NCBI GenBank assembly: GCA_017543595.1 | Contig: JAFYFU010000044.1 | Coordinates: 1 to 64,000 of the forward strand | Length of the DNA: 64,000 bases | Direction: 5' to 3' | Origin: Ruminococcus sp. | Lineage (GTDB): Bacteria; Bacillota; Clostridia; Oscillospirales; Ruminococcaceae | Shown here: positions 35,816 to 44,796 of the stretch, in pieces | How the letters are laid out: each line of letters begins with the position of its first letter | Numbering within the stretch: position 1 is the stretch's first letter | The notes under the pieces: generated by a model | Database searches by the model: none | Told to the model about the DNA's origin: nothing | The model's input: the letters and a program-made list of their open reading frames with translations, nothing else | Translations under genes and position numbers: made by a program

Positions 35816-36943
35816 TTATTCAATGCAGAAAAGCTTTGCAACGGCTTCTTCATTGAGTTTTGAGCCTATAACGCAAAGTCTGCCCGTAGTTTCAGCACTT
35901 CCTGTACGCACATCAGGCACACCCGGAACATAGTCAAAATGTATCCACTGACCGTCCTCGCCTGCAACAATTCCCTTTGCACGGAGTACAAGACCGAATT
36001 TTTCTTCATCACCAAGAGCTTCAAGAGCCGCAGTTATTGCCTCCTGAGTATAAGTTCTGGGAGTTTCTGCGCCCCAGCTTGTGAATATTTCATCTGCGTG
36101 GTGGTGGTGATGTTCATGCTCATCATGGTCGTGGTGGTGGTCATGGTCGTGACAGCCGCAGGTGCAGTTTTCACCATGTTCGTGATGATGTTCGTGTTCT
36201 TCATGTTCGTGATGATGTTCGTGTTCATCGTGTTCGTGATGATGTTCATGTTCTTCATGTTCATGGTGATGTTCGTGTTCTTCATGTTCGTGATGATGAT
36301 GATGTTCATTTGCTTCATCAAGGAGCTTTTTAAGTTCGTCATCAAGAGTGTTTTTCTGTGTCATCGCATCAACAAGCTGTTTTCCCGTGAGTTCGTCCCA
36401 TTCGGTTGTAACGATAGGTGCGGCAGGGTTAAATTCCTTTAATTTCTGCACAACTTCGTTGATTTTCTCCTGAGAAAGTCCCTTTGTGTGGCTGAGTATG
36501 ATACAGCTTGCATATGTTATCTGGTTGTTGAAAAATTCTCCGAAATTCTTCTGATACATCTTGCATTTCTTTGCATCAACAACAGTTGTAAATCCGTCAA
36601 GTTCAACATCATGTGCATTTATATTTCTTACGGCATTTATAACATCGCTGAGTTTTCCGACACCTGACGGTTCTATCAAAATCCTGTTGGGGTGATATTC
36701 TTCAAGAACTTTTTCAAGAGCTTTTCCGAAATCTCCGACAAGACTGCAACAAATACAGCCTGAGTTCATTTCTGTTATTTCGATTCCCGCATCTTTGAGG
36801 AATCCTCCGTCAATGCCTATCTGACCGAACTCATTTTCTATGAGGACAAGTTTTTCTCCCTTATAGCCCTCTGAAATGAGCTTTTTTATAAGTGTGGTTT
36901 TTCCTGCGCCAAGGAAACCTGAAAAAATAGTTATCTTTGTCAT
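35816..36943 (-). CDS. COG0523 zinc-type metallochaperone GTPase with His-rich region
   Basis: 375 aa. Seen: Walker A FSGFLGAGKTTLIKKLI, the CxCC metal motif in MNSGCICCSLVGDFG, IEPSGVGKLSDVI, and about 80 residues (roughly 212-290) of alternating His/Glu/Asp with a CTCGC element inside. The C-terminal CobW_C domain (VLRAKGIVAGEDGQWIHFDY) is present. His-rich loops are typical of zinc-binding members such as YeiR/ZigA types. ATG at 36943; a TTG at 36967 in frame is less likely. Promoter TTGCAA-17-TATAAT lies upstream; I see no clear Zur box. Confidence 0.88.
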   Translation of the reverse strand: MTKITIFSGFLGAGKTTLIKKLISEGYKGEKLVLIENEFGQIGIDGGFLKDAGIEITEMNSGCICCSLVGDFGKALEKVLEEYHPNRILIEPSGVGKLSDVINAVRNINAHDVELDGFTTVVDAKKCKMYQKNFGEFFNNQITYASCIILSHTKGLSQEKINEVVQKLKEFNPAAPIVTTEWDELTGKQLVDAMTQKNTLDDELKKLLDEANEHHHHHEHEEHEHHHEHEEHEHHHEHDEHEHHHEHEEHEHHHEHGENCTCGCHDHDHHHDHDEHEHHHHHADEIFTSWGAETPRTYTQEAITAALEALGDEEKFGLVLRAKGIVAGEDGQWIHFDYVPGVPDVRTGSAETTGRLCVIGSKLNEEAVAKLFCIE

Positions 36944-36988
36944 ATATTTTACACTCTCTTTCTTCAATTTGGGAATACCCGTATGAAT

Positions 36989-37017
36989 ATTATAACACCT
37001 TTTTTTATTCTTTGCAA
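36989..37017 (-). promoter_or_regulatory. Promoter for the COG0523 operon
   Basis: Read on minus: TTGCAA (37017-37012), 17-bp spacer, TATAAT (36994-36989). The sequence just downstream has no recognisable Zur operator. Confidence 0.65.
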
Positions 37018-37153
37018 GAAGTTAGATTAAAGAAACATATTTTTTCATGAAATTTTCATTTTAAACTGTTTGTGGAAAATATATAAATATTTCTCCCTTG
37101 TTTATGCGTTGGGCATAGACTTTATGAATTTCATATGAAAGCCATTGAAAATC

Positions 37154-37182
37154 TTGACAGCTATTTTCTTTTTTGGTATAAT
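37154..37182 (+). promoter_or_regulatory. Consensus promoter for the lectin-dockerin gene
   Basis: TTGACA (37154-37159), 17-bp spacer, TATAAT (37177-37182), a full consensus match. Confidence 0.85.
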
Positions 37183-37216
37183 TTTGTTAGTTTTAAATCA
37201 ACAGGAGGAATGTTGT

Positions 37217-37978
37217 ATGAAATTAAATAAATTGGCAGCTTGTTTATTTTCTGCTGCGTTGACACTTTCAAATACTTTTATATCCGCATATGCGGAAGAT
37301 ACCGAATAAACAGTCGATAATACCACCTACACATACAACGGACATACCTATCAGGTTTTCGATATAAGCGAAACCTGGGAGGAAGCAAAAGAATACTGCG
37401 AAACTCTGGGAGGACATCTTGTAACGATTACTTCCGAGGAAGAAAACCTTTTCATTGAAAATCTGATTGATAAATTCTCAAAATACCATTACCACATAGG
37501 ACTGACAGATGACGGCAGAGGAAATTACAACTGGGTCACAGGTGAAAATTTTAAATATAACAAATCCATATCTTCTGCTGACGGTCAAAGAGACCAATAT
37601 ACTTATGTGATTACAAGTATAAACATGGAAGAACCGTTTATTCATGTGTGGGGAGACCATGACACTATACTCCGTGGCGATGCGTGGGATTATACAAATT
37701 CGGGATTTATATGTGAATGGGGAATTGATACCGATGAACCTGCGGATTCCGAAACTCCGACTGATTATCTGCCGGGTGACGCAAACTGCGACGGAAACGC
37801 AACTATCTCGGACGCAGTTGCCATTCTGCAATATTTAGCCAATTCCGAGAAATTCCCGCTTGATGAACAAGGCTTGAAAAATGCAGATGTTGACGGCATT
37901 GCAGGCGTTACAGGAAAAGATGCCGCAGTCATTCAGCTTTATGATGCAAAAGCTGTAACAGAACTTCCGATTAAATAA
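37217..37978 (+). pseudogene. Secreted C-type-lectin-like dockerin protein interrupted by an in-frame stop
   Basis: The frame runs unbroken from ATG 37217 to TAA 37976-37978 except for one TAA at 37307-37309 (codon 31), just after the signal peptide (MKLNKLAACLFSAALTLSNT...). The part after the stop reads a C-type-lectin-like domain (TWEEAKEYCETLGGHLVTIT, FICEWG) and a type I dockerin (GDANCDGNATISDAVAILQY then DVDGIAGVTGKDAAVIQLYD). AGGAGGAATGTT precedes the start, and the promoter is consensus. A single base change from GAA or CAA would explain the stop. The next ATG (37625) lacks a ribosome site and a signal peptide. Sequencing error is possible. Confidence 0.8.
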
Positions 37979-37984
37979 AAACTT

Positions 37985-38019
37985 TCCGTGTCTTTAACAA
38001 AAAAGGCACGGATTTTTTT
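37985..38019 (+). terminator. Terminator of the lectin-dockerin gene
   Basis: TCCGTG (37985-37990) pairs with CACGGA (38007-38012), followed by seven T. Confidence 0.7.
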
Positions 38020-38060
38020 GGAAAAAATTTCTTTGTCGTTTTTCTTATTTTCTGCATAAA

Positions 38061-38201
38061 ATAAATAAGACGGCAGAAAACGCATGATTTCGGAGTGGCA
38101 TTTTACGGAAAGCTTTGCCGTAAATTAAGACCCGTGAACAGCTCCGTATATTGCTTATGCGCTGTCTGCCGTATTTATATAGATATGCATATATAAGACG
38201 G
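38061..38201. ncRNA. Candidate rod-like structured RNA or palindromic element
   Basis: Nested helices: ATAAAT..ACGGCAG (38061-38076) with CTGCCGTATTTAT (38166-38178); CGCAT (38081-38085) with ATGCG (38157-38161); CGGAG (38091-38095) with CTCCG (38142-38146); TTTACGG (38102-38108) with CCGTAAA (38118-38124). The outer right arm can instead pair with ATATAAGACGG downstream (38191-38201), a switch-like alternative. Strand is unknown: it lies after a plus terminator and in the 3' region of spoIIID on minus. Confidence 0.4.
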
Positions 38202-38225
38202 ATATAAAAGCATTTTGTATCTTTC

Positions 38226-38507
38226 TTATGTATGCTTTTTTAATTTCCTCTGTGCGATTTCGAGATATTTTTTCTTTGTGGCAAGACCGCCTCTTATATG
38301 GCGTTCACGCTTGTTTATTTCGAGTATATCCTTTACCTGTAAATACAGTGCAGGGTTTTCGGTTTTAAGTCTTTCGCTGACATCTTTGTGAACGGTGCTT
38401 TTGCTTATACCGAATTTTCCTGCGGCAGAACGGACGGTAGCCTTGTTTTCGGCTATATAACGTCCAAGGACTACTGCACGCTGTTCAGGCTGGGGTTTCA
38501 ATGGCAT
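38226..38507 (-). CDS. spoIIID: Sporulation regulator SpoIIID
   Basis: 93 aa. DNA-binding protein of the sporulation mother cell. Seen: VLGRYIAENKATVRSAAGKF then GISKSTVHKDVSERL, the helix-turn-helix of the family, and IRGGLATKKKYL at the C-terminus, matching the Bacillus pattern 'HLRGGEATK.KY'. The start is uncertain: ATG at 38507 has GGGAG only 2 nt upstream, so a TTG two codons on (38501) with 8-nt spacing may be used. A structured element follows in its 3' region. Confidence 0.93.
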   Translation of the reverse strand: MPLKPQPEQRAVVLGRYIAENKATVRSAAGKFGISKSTVHKDVSERLKTENPALYLQVKDILEINKRERHIRGGLATKKKYLEIAQRKLKKHT

Positions 38508-38570
38508 CACTCCCTTTTTTATTACTGCGGACAGTAATTTATATTCAGGGAGATGTAAAAAAATGTATAT

Positions 38571-39212
38571 TTACTTAATTTTATAGCCCTTTGTATTTTC
38601 AAATATTTCATCGCCGAATTTTTCTTTCATTGAAAGCGAAGAATTTCTTCCGACAATTATATGGTCCAAAACGGTTACATTTACAAGGTTCATTGCTTCA
38701 ACAAGACACTCCGTAGAAAATATATCCTCCTGTGACGGTTCGGTATTTCCCGAAGGGTGATTGTGTGAGATTATCATATATCTTGCGTTATCGTTAAATA
38801 CGGCTGCCTCCGCAAATTTTCTGCACATTGATGAAACGCTGCCTGCTGAACCGAAAGAAATAAACCTGTCATTTAATTTATAAAAACGGCTGTTAAGAAT
38901 CACGGCGGCAATTACTTCATTTGAATAGCCTTTAAGATAGGCTTCAAAATATTTTTTTGCAATTTCGGTATTGTTTATATAATTTCCCTTGACTTTTTCG
39001 ATTTCGCACCTTCTGTTTATTGCAGCAACAACACTTATAAGAACAGCGGTCTGTTCTCTCATTTTCATACTTTTCATGTACAGTGCCTTATCCGAATCAA
39101 GTATTGAACTTATACTTCCGTAAGTTTCAAGAAGTTTTCTGCTTATTTCTTCGGCATTGTTTTCTTTTTCGGAAAAACAGATAAGCTGTTTTAAGATTTC
39201 ATTTTCGTCCAT
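38571..39212 (-). CDS. RadC-family JAMM protein, intact motif
   Basis: 213 aa. Seen: a helix-hairpin-helix-like N-terminal half (EEISRKLLETYGSISSILDS) and a JAMM domain with SHNHPSGNTEPSQED (H-x-H and Ser-Asp metal ligands intact) then VLDHIIVG. RadC is often found with mobile DNA or competence, but its exact role is unresolved. A degenerate paralogue lies 20 nt upstream in the same direction. Confidence 0.88.
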   Translation of the reverse strand: MDENEILKQLICFSEKENNAEEISRKLLETYGSISSILDSDKALYMKSMKMREQTAVLISVVAAINRRCEIEKVKGNYINNTEIAKKYFEAYLKGYSNEVIAAVILNSRFYKLNDRFISFGSAGSVSSMCRKFAEAAVFNDNARYMIISHNHPSGNTEPSQEDIFSTECLVEAMNLVNVTVLDHIIVGRNSSLSMKEKFGDEIFENTKGYKIK

Positions 39213-39232
39213 GCATGACCTCCCTAAAAAGT

Positions 39233-39925
39233 TTAAAACCCGTCATTGAATCTCATTCCGTTTTTTCTCATTGAAAATGCCCTGCTGTCCGAACATATAA
39301 AACAATCTTCAACAATTATATCAAGGACTTTCAGATTTTTTGAAAAAAACTGCACCATATTGTAGTCGGTACTTGTGGGAACAATAATTCCGTTCATGTG
39401 ATTTATACCTATAACAATATGGTGCATATTTTTCTTTATAAGCCATTTTGCAATATCATTTAAAGAAATTTTTCTTTCTGTAAGCATATTCACAGGAACA
39501 CTTACTTTGTTAAAAATTTCGTAACCCGGGTCTATACTTACAAAGAGAAATATTTCTGCTTTGACGTTCCTGAAATAATTTACATAATACTCTGCTATCT
39601 TGTCAAAATTGAAAAATTCAGAATCCTTTTTCGTGGATTCTCCATATCTGCCAATAAAATTTTTTATATAAACAATTTTTTCCGCTGTTTTATCGCTTAT
39701 ACCGTTTATTTTCAGGAGTTCTTCCTTGTCCGCATTAAAAACCTCGGATATACCGCCGAAACTTTTAATCAAATCATGTGCAAGTCTGTTTGTGTTTGCA
39801 ACGGGTATGCAATAAAACAAAAATATTTCCAGCAGTTCATGATTGAAAAAACTTTCTTCATAACCTTTAAGAAATTTGTCACGCATTCTTTTCCTGTGTC
39901 CTGCATTGAGATTTTTTTCTTCCAT
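39233..39925 (-). CDS. RadC-family protein with degenerate JAMM motif
   Basis: 230 aa. Seen: RKRMRDKFLKGYEESFFNHE and a helix-hairpin-helix LKINGISDKTAEKIVYIKN, which are the N-terminal RadC features, then a JAMM-like domain in which HNHPSG..EPSxxD reads INHMNGIIVPTSTD: the first His, Pro and Ser are lost. Probably not a metal enzyme. Adjacent to the intact paralogue, so a non-catalytic partner or regulatory subunit is possible. Confidence 0.75.
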   Translation of the reverse strand: MEEKNLNAGHRKRMRDKFLKGYEESFFNHELLEIFLFYCIPVANTNRLAHDLIKSFGGISEVFNADKEELLKINGISDKTAEKIVYIKNFIGRYGESTKKDSEFFNFDKIAEYYVNYFRNVKAEIFLFVSIDPGYEIFNKVSVPVNMLTERKISLNDIAKWLIKKNMHHIVIGINHMNGIIVPTSTDYNMVQFFSKNLKVLDIIVEDCFICSDSRAFSMRKNGMRFNDGF

Positions 39926-39934
39926 TAATTCACC

Positions 39935-40696
39935 TCATTTTCGCCTGTAAGCTGTCGGGGTAAGCCCCACTGTTTTTTTGAACTGTCTCATAAAATGTTC
40001 CTCGTTGTCGTATCCGCACATAGCGGCAACCTGTGAAACCGTACAGGCTGTTTCACTTAATATTTCCTTAGCCTTTTCGATTTTTCCGCTTATAACGTCA
40101 GACATACACGAAACTCCGAAAAATTCCTTATAGATATGCTGAAAATATGACCTTGACATATTGACATCTGCCGCCATAAGGTCAACGTTCCATTTTTTCT
40201 GCGGATTCCTGTATATTTTTTCCCTGAGTTCGACAAGTGCGCTGTAATGCGGTTCGGCGGTCTGATTTATTGAATTTCTCTCACCGCAGTATTCAAAAGC
40301 TTTTATTATAACAATTTCAAGCATTGAGTTAATCATTTTAAGCCGTCTGCTGTCCGCAGAATAATATTCTTCCGTAATATTCCGCATAAGCTGTGATATA
40401 AATTCGCTGTCACCGAAAAATACGGGAGTATTAAATTCAATATTTTCCGCAAAGTCATTTTCTCGGCTGAAAATAATCCAGTCAAATACCATAAAATCAT
40501 CGGAACAGAATTTTATTTCCGCACTGTCATCGTAAAGTATAACCGTATTTTCGGGACATTCAATTTCATGATTTCCGAAAAAAGCCCTGAATCTGCTTTT
40601 TGCGAAAAGAAACATATAATTTTCTTTTTCGGGCATAAGTGAGAAAACATAATCCTTGTCGAAAACCGTATCATATCCGATACTTTTTATATTCAT
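39935..40696 (-). CDS. AraC-family transcriptional regulator
   Basis: 253 aa. Seen: an N-terminal cupin-like ligand region and a C-terminal double helix-turn-helix: NVDLMAADVNMSRSYFQHIY and VSQVAAMCGYDNEEHFMRQF, ending in GLTPTAYRRK, the usual AraC tail. It begins 3 nt after rqcH. Target and ligand unknown. Confidence 0.9.
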   Translation of the reverse strand: MNIKSIGYDTVFDKDYVFSLMPEKENYMFLFAKSRFRAFFGNHEIECPENTVILYDDSAEIKFCSDDFMVFDWIIFSRENDFAENIEFNTPVFFGDSEFISQLMRNITEEYYSADSRRLKMINSMLEIVIIKAFEYCGERNSINQTAEPHYSALVELREKIYRNPQKKWNVDLMAADVNMSRSYFQHIYKEFFGVSCMSDVISGKIEKAKEILSETACTVSQVAAMCGYDNEEHFMRQFKKTVGLTPTAYRRK

Positions 40697-40699
40697 ATC

Positions 40700-42451
40700 T
40701 TATACCTTTAACTTCTGTTCAAGTTCCGTATCGGGCTTTACAAAAGCTGTTTTATAGTTTGTGAATATAACTTTTCCCGGCTTTGCACCGACAGGTTTCT
40801 TGACATATTTTGCAAGGCAATAGTCAACGGGTACAAGGTCGGAATTTCTTCCCTTGCTGTTTACCGCAGCTATAACAGCCGCTTCCTCAATAGTTCTGTC
40901 GGAAGGAGTTTCCCCGTCCGTTACTATTATCACATGAGAACCCGTTATCGTCTGAGTATGAAGCCACATATCGGATTTTTCCGCAAATTTCAGGGAAAGA
41001 CGGTCATTCTGAATATTATTTCTTCCGACAAGTATCGTGAATCCGTCAGAGGATTTATATTCAATCGGCGGTAAAGCTTTCGGGGGTTTTGCCTTGGAAT
41101 TTCCCGAACGCAGATACCCTTGCTGTGAAAGTTCAAGCCTTAACTGTGTTATATCATTTTCCGAATCCGCCCTTGTGAGAGAATCAAAAACGCTGTCAAG
41201 ATACTGTAATTCTTCTTCGCCCTTTTTGATTTGTTCGGAAAGTTTCTGTTCTGCCGTGAGGCATTTTTTATATTCGCCGTAATATTTCTGGGCATTCTGT
41301 GAGGGAGTTTTTCTTATATCAAGCTGTATTTCAATCTGTGGGCAGTTTTCATCATAGAAATTTTCAACTGTTACGGAAGTATCGCCCTTTTGAATACGAT
41401 AAATATTCGCAGAAATCAAATCTCCGCAAAGCTTGTAATAATCTTTTTTCTCACAGTCTGCGAGTTCGCCTTTCTGAACGGAAATTCTCCTTGCAGTGCG
41501 TTCCGTGAGATTCACAAGCAGTTTGAATAAATCATTTGCTCTTTGCTTTGTACGCACAGCCCTGTCACGTTCAAAATAAAAATAATCAAGAAGTTCGCAA
41601 GCCCCTGAAAGTTCTTTTGTATACATGAGAGTTCCGAACTGCGAAAGCCTTATAAATGAAAAATCTTTTAATATTCCGTCTTTGTCCTTTGCAACGCTGA
41701 AACAACAATTACCCGAAACAAGCTGTTCTTTTGTCTGTTTTATTATAAATAAAAGCCTGTCAAGCTGTTCCTGATTTATTGTATTTATTTCGATATGCGC
41801 CCCTCTGCCTGCAAAAAATGTCCATTCACGGGCGAGTATGGGTGCAATTCCCTCAAAAATGCGGATAAGTGCCTTTGAAAGCTCTGCATTTTCGGTATTT
41901 TTTATTCGCTCCGTTATTTCTTCGGGAGTGCAGTTCAGAAAACAAAGTCTGTTGTCTCTCGGCGGAAATTCATATTTCATTCCGGGGAGAACAAGCCTTT
42001 CACGGGACATATCCGAATCAACACGCTTTATACTGTCAACAACTTTTCCATTGTGGTCAATGATTATAAGGTTTGAACATTTTCCCATTATTTCGCAGGC
42101 AAGCGTTACAGTAACTATATCTCCGAGTTCGTTCACGCACTCAAAATCAAAAAATAATATTCTTTCAAGTCCGTCCTGCCTTATGTCAATAAGTTTTCCG
42201 CTTCCGATACGCTTTCTGAGAAGCATACAGAACATGGGCGGTGTCTGCGGATTGTCAATATTCTTTTCCGTCAGGTGTACTCTTGCCGAGCCTGCATTTG
42301 TCGAGATATAGAGCTTTTTTCCGCCTTGTCTTGTGCGTATTGATATAATTATCTCCTCACGGGACGGCTGATATATTTTTTCAACTCTGCCTCCGATAAG
42401 CGGCATAAGCTCAGATTTTACGGCATAGAGAAAAGCTCCGTCAAGTGCCAT
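40700..42451 (-). CDS. rqcH: NFACT protein RqcH
   Basis: 583 aa. RqcH binds stalled 50S subunits and adds C-terminal alanine tails to incomplete chains. Seen: N-terminal NFACT-N opening ALDGAFLYAVKSELMPLIGG and RVHLTEKNIDNPQTPPMFCM (with the DR-like MLLRKRIGSGKL), a coiled-coil middle, and the C-terminal NFACT-R domain FTILVGRNNIQNDRLSLKFA with DMWLHTQTITGSHVII. Formerly called fibronectin-binding FbpA. Confidence 0.95.
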   Translation of the reverse strand: MALDGAFLYAVKSELMPLIGGRVEKIYQPSREEIIISIRTRQGGKKLYISTNAGSARVHLTEKNIDNPQTPPMFCMLLRKRIGSGKLIDIRQDGLERILFFDFECVNELGDIVTVTLACEIMGKCSNLIIIDHNGKVVDSIKRVDSDMSRERLVLPGMKYEFPPRDNRLCFLNCTPEEITERIKNTENAELSKALIRIFEGIAPILAREWTFFAGRGAHIEINTINQEQLDRLLFIIKQTKEQLVSGNCCFSVAKDKDGILKDFSFIRLSQFGTLMYTKELSGACELLDYFYFERDRAVRTKQRANDLFKLLVNLTERTARRISVQKGELADCEKKDYYKLCGDLISANIYRIQKGDTSVTVENFYDENCPQIEIQLDIRKTPSQNAQKYYGEYKKCLTAEQKLSEQIKKGEEELQYLDSVFDSLTRADSENDITQLRLELSQQGYLRSGNSKAKPPKALPPIEYKSSDGFTILVGRNNIQNDRLSLKFAEKSDMWLHTQTITGSHVIIVTDGETPSDRTIEEAAVIAAVNSKGRNSDLVPVDYCLAKYVKKPVGAKPGKVIFTNYKTAFVKPDTELEQKLKV

Positions 42452-42464
42452 ATTATCATTCCTT

Positions 42465-43271
42465 TCATGATTTGCGGTATGTCAGCAGTTCAAAATCGCA
42501 TTGAGTTTTAAGATTTTCCATAAGGCTTAATTTTTCCTGTTCTTTTCTGCCCGTCCTGTAATAATAGGGTGTCATGGAGAAAAGGCTCTGAATATCCTGA
42601 TTTGAATTTAATTCTATGTCAAAGCTTATTCTTTCGCTTTTTATAAATTCAAAATTATCCAGTTCATAGGGCTTTACGGTATTTTTGTAGGGCGTGTCGT
42701 ATACTGCCTTTTTAAGTTCCCAAAGGTGACTTTCCGAGGGAATAGCCATTATCATTATGCCGTTTTCTTTAAGAACCCTGTGAAATTCCTCTCCGCAGTA
42801 CGGTGCAAAAAGAGTTATCAGAACATCACATGAAAAACTTTTTACAGGGATATGAAAAACACTTGCCGCAGCAAATGATATGTTTTTACTGCGTTTTGCG
42901 GCATAGTCTGCGGCTGTTTTGGAAATATCTATCCCGAAAATCTCCGCAGAAACGGTTTCCTTTACCGCAGAAGTATAATATCCCTCTCCGCAGCCTGCAT
43001 CAAGTATTACGCTGTTATCGCTGGCATATTTTTTAACAGTTTGGCAAAGCTTTTCGCAAAGGGGCGAATAATACCCCTTGTCGAGAAATTCACGCCTTGC
43101 CCTTACCATTAATTTATTGTCGCCGTGAACAGCTTTTCCCATATGCTTTGAAAGCAGTAAATTAACATATCCGCTTTTTGCCCTGTCAAATGAATGATTG
43201 TTACGGCAAACCGCTGATTTTTCGGAAAAATCCAACATCTCACCGCAGACGGGACAGGTAAATATATTCAT
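42465..43271 (-). CDS. rlmA: 23S rRNA (guanine-N1) methyltransferase RlmA-type
   Basis: 268 aa. Seen: an N-terminal zinc finger FTCPVCGEMLDFSEKSAVCR with a following NNHSFD, the family signature SGYVNLLL, a SAM motif VILDAGCGEGYYTSAVK, and LITLFAPYCGEEFHRVL. Methylates G745 or G748 of 23S rRNA in known members. Preceded by the TrmK-Nif3 gene by 9 nt, another RNA modification gene. Confidence 0.9.
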   Translation of the reverse strand: MNIFTCPVCGEMLDFSEKSAVCRNNHSFDRAKSGYVNLLLSKHMGKAVHGDNKLMVRARREFLDKGYYSPLCEKLCQTVKKYASDNSVILDAGCGEGYYTSAVKETVSAEIFGIDISKTAADYAAKRSKNISFAAASVFHIPVKSFSCDVLITLFAPYCGEEFHRVLKENGIMIMAIPSESHLWELKKAVYDTPYKNTVKPYELDNFEFIKSERISFDIELNSNQDIQSLFSMTPYYYRTGRKEQEKLSLMENLKTQCDFELLTYRKS

Positions 43272-43280
43272 TTTCTCACC

Positions 43281-44729
43281 TCAGATATATGCACAGGGGT
43301 CTGTTGACCTTTCTGATATTTCAATATCAAGATTCGGGAATTTTTCTTCAAGTACGCATCTTAATTCTTCAAGAACAAGATTTTCAGTGTGGAAATGTCC
43401 GCAGTCAAAAATTGTTATTCTGCCGTCATTTACGGCATTTATCCATACGTCATGCTTTACATCACCCGTTATGAGTGCATCGCAGTTCTTTTCAATTGCA
43501 AGCGAAAGCATTGAACCGCCTGAACCCGAACAAAATGCAACTCTGCCAATCAATGGGGAATTATTATTTGTAATGCGTACATATTCACAGCCGAAAATTT
43601 CTTTGAGTTTGATTCCGAAATCCTTTGCAGGGATTTTTTCGTCAAGTTCAATTATATAGCCGACACTGTTTCCGTTTCCGAGTTCTTCAAAAGGTTCTTT
43701 GCTTACAATATTAAAATTATCTTTTAATTTTTCGAGTATGATTCCGTTTGTTCCGCCCTTTGCGATATCAAGATTTGTATGCATACATATTGCCGAAATT
43801 TCACGGCTTACAAGTTCGTAAACAGGGCTGAACTTTTTGATTTTTTTCAGGGGACTGAATATTACAGGGTGATGGGAAATTATAAGGTCTGCGCCTTTGC
43901 AGTCAGCCTCACATATAACAGGATAAGTTATATCAAGCGACAAAACAATGTTTGTACACTCATCTTCCTCACATTCAACGAGAAATCCCGAATTATCCCA
44001 GCTTTCCTGAGTATCGAACGGATAAAGTTCATTGAGATAATTATATATATCATCAATTTTAACGCTTTCCCAGCCGTATCTTACTTTTTGTGAAAGTGCA
44101 TGATAATGCACAGCACCCCTGCGGTTTCCTGAGTTTTCAAGATTAACGCTTATTTTTTCAAGCCTTTCGGATTCCTTTTCACGGTATTCAATTCCAACGG
44201 GGTCAGCGTCCTCAAAAAATCCCGCATAAGATTCAGATTCCGTCAGATAACGGAAATTCTCATTGTATTCAGCGCAGATTACTGTATATATCTTGTCGCC
44301 GTCCTTTACAGCCTTTTCGGAAATTATTTCAAACTGATATTCATAGAGTTTTTTCCTGAGTATTTCGGGCTTTGTCATGGGTTGGAGAATAAATCTGACA
44401 TTCATTATGTCATCGGTATCGGCTTTTGAAATTATATCGGCAATAGTTTCTCCGCCCATGCCTGCTATAATTATATCGCTTACTCCGTCAAGCGGAATTT
44501 TTTCAAGTCCGTCAGAAAGAACAAGTTCAACTTTATCGGATATATTATTTTTCTCAATTGTTTTCCTTGCTGATTCAAGAGGACCTTCCTTTATATCAGA
44601 TGCGATTACTTTTCCGCATTTTCCCGAATTTATCAGTTCTGCCGCAAGATATGCATGGTCTGTACCTACATCGCAGGCTGTACCTTTTCCGCTTACAAAT
44701 TCCATGCAGGTTTTAAGTCTTATATCCAT
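43281..44729 (-). CDS. Fusion of tRNA m1A22 methyltransferase TrmK with a Nif3-type protein
   Basis: 482 aa. The N-terminal half (1-215) is TrmK: LKTCMEFVSGKGTACDVGTD, LSDGLEKIP and the IIIAGMGGETIADII motif. From about residue 220 a full Nif3-like dinuclear metal protein follows: ELYPFDTQESWDNSGFLVEC, ISHHPVIFSPLKKI, HTNLDIAKGGTNG, ITGDVKHD and FDCGHFHTE, with the metal-binding His/Asp/Glu residues kept. In Bacillus these are two adjacent genes (trmK, yqfO). Here the reading frame is continuous with no stop between. Confidence 0.9.
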   Translation of the reverse strand: MDIRLKTCMEFVSGKGTACDVGTDHAYLAAELINSGKCGKVIASDIKEGPLESARKTIEKNNISDKVELVLSDGLEKIPLDGVSDIIIAGMGGETIADIISKADTDDIMNVRFILQPMTKPEILRKKLYEYQFEIISEKAVKDGDKIYTVICAEYNENFRYLTESESYAGFFEDADPVGIEYREKESERLEKISVNLENSGNRRGAVHYHALSQKVRYGWESVKIDDIYNYLNELYPFDTQESWDNSGFLVECEEDECTNIVLSLDITYPVICEADCKGADLIISHHPVIFSPLKKIKKFSPVYELVSREISAICMHTNLDIAKGGTNGIILEKLKDNFNIVSKEPFEELGNGNSVGYIIELDEKIPAKDFGIKLKEIFGCEYVRITNNNSPLIGRVAFCSGSGGSMLSLAIEKNCDALITGDVKHDVWINAVNDGRITIFDCGHFHTENLVLEELRCVLEEKFPNLDIEISERSTDPCAYI

Positions 44730-44758
44730 AAAATTTCACCCTTTCAAGAACAAAATAC

Positions 44759-44786
44759 GAACCACAGTTTTTAATCGCTGTGGTTC
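44759..44786 (-). terminator. Hairpin terminator after the zinc-ribbon gene
   Basis: GAACCACAG (44759-44767) pairs with CTGTGGTTC (44778-44786); on minus a short T-containing stretch follows, so termination may be partial. Confidence 0.5.
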
Positions 44787-44796
44787 GGTTGTAATG

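Noticed and set aside
35199..35933. 244-aa plus-strand reading frame
   Set aside because: It is antisense to the CobW-type gene, has no ribosome site and encodes a Phe/Cys-rich product typical of a shadow frame.
36090..36310. Tandem repeat array
   Set aside because: It is the His/Glu/Asp-rich coding segment of the COG0523 GTPase.
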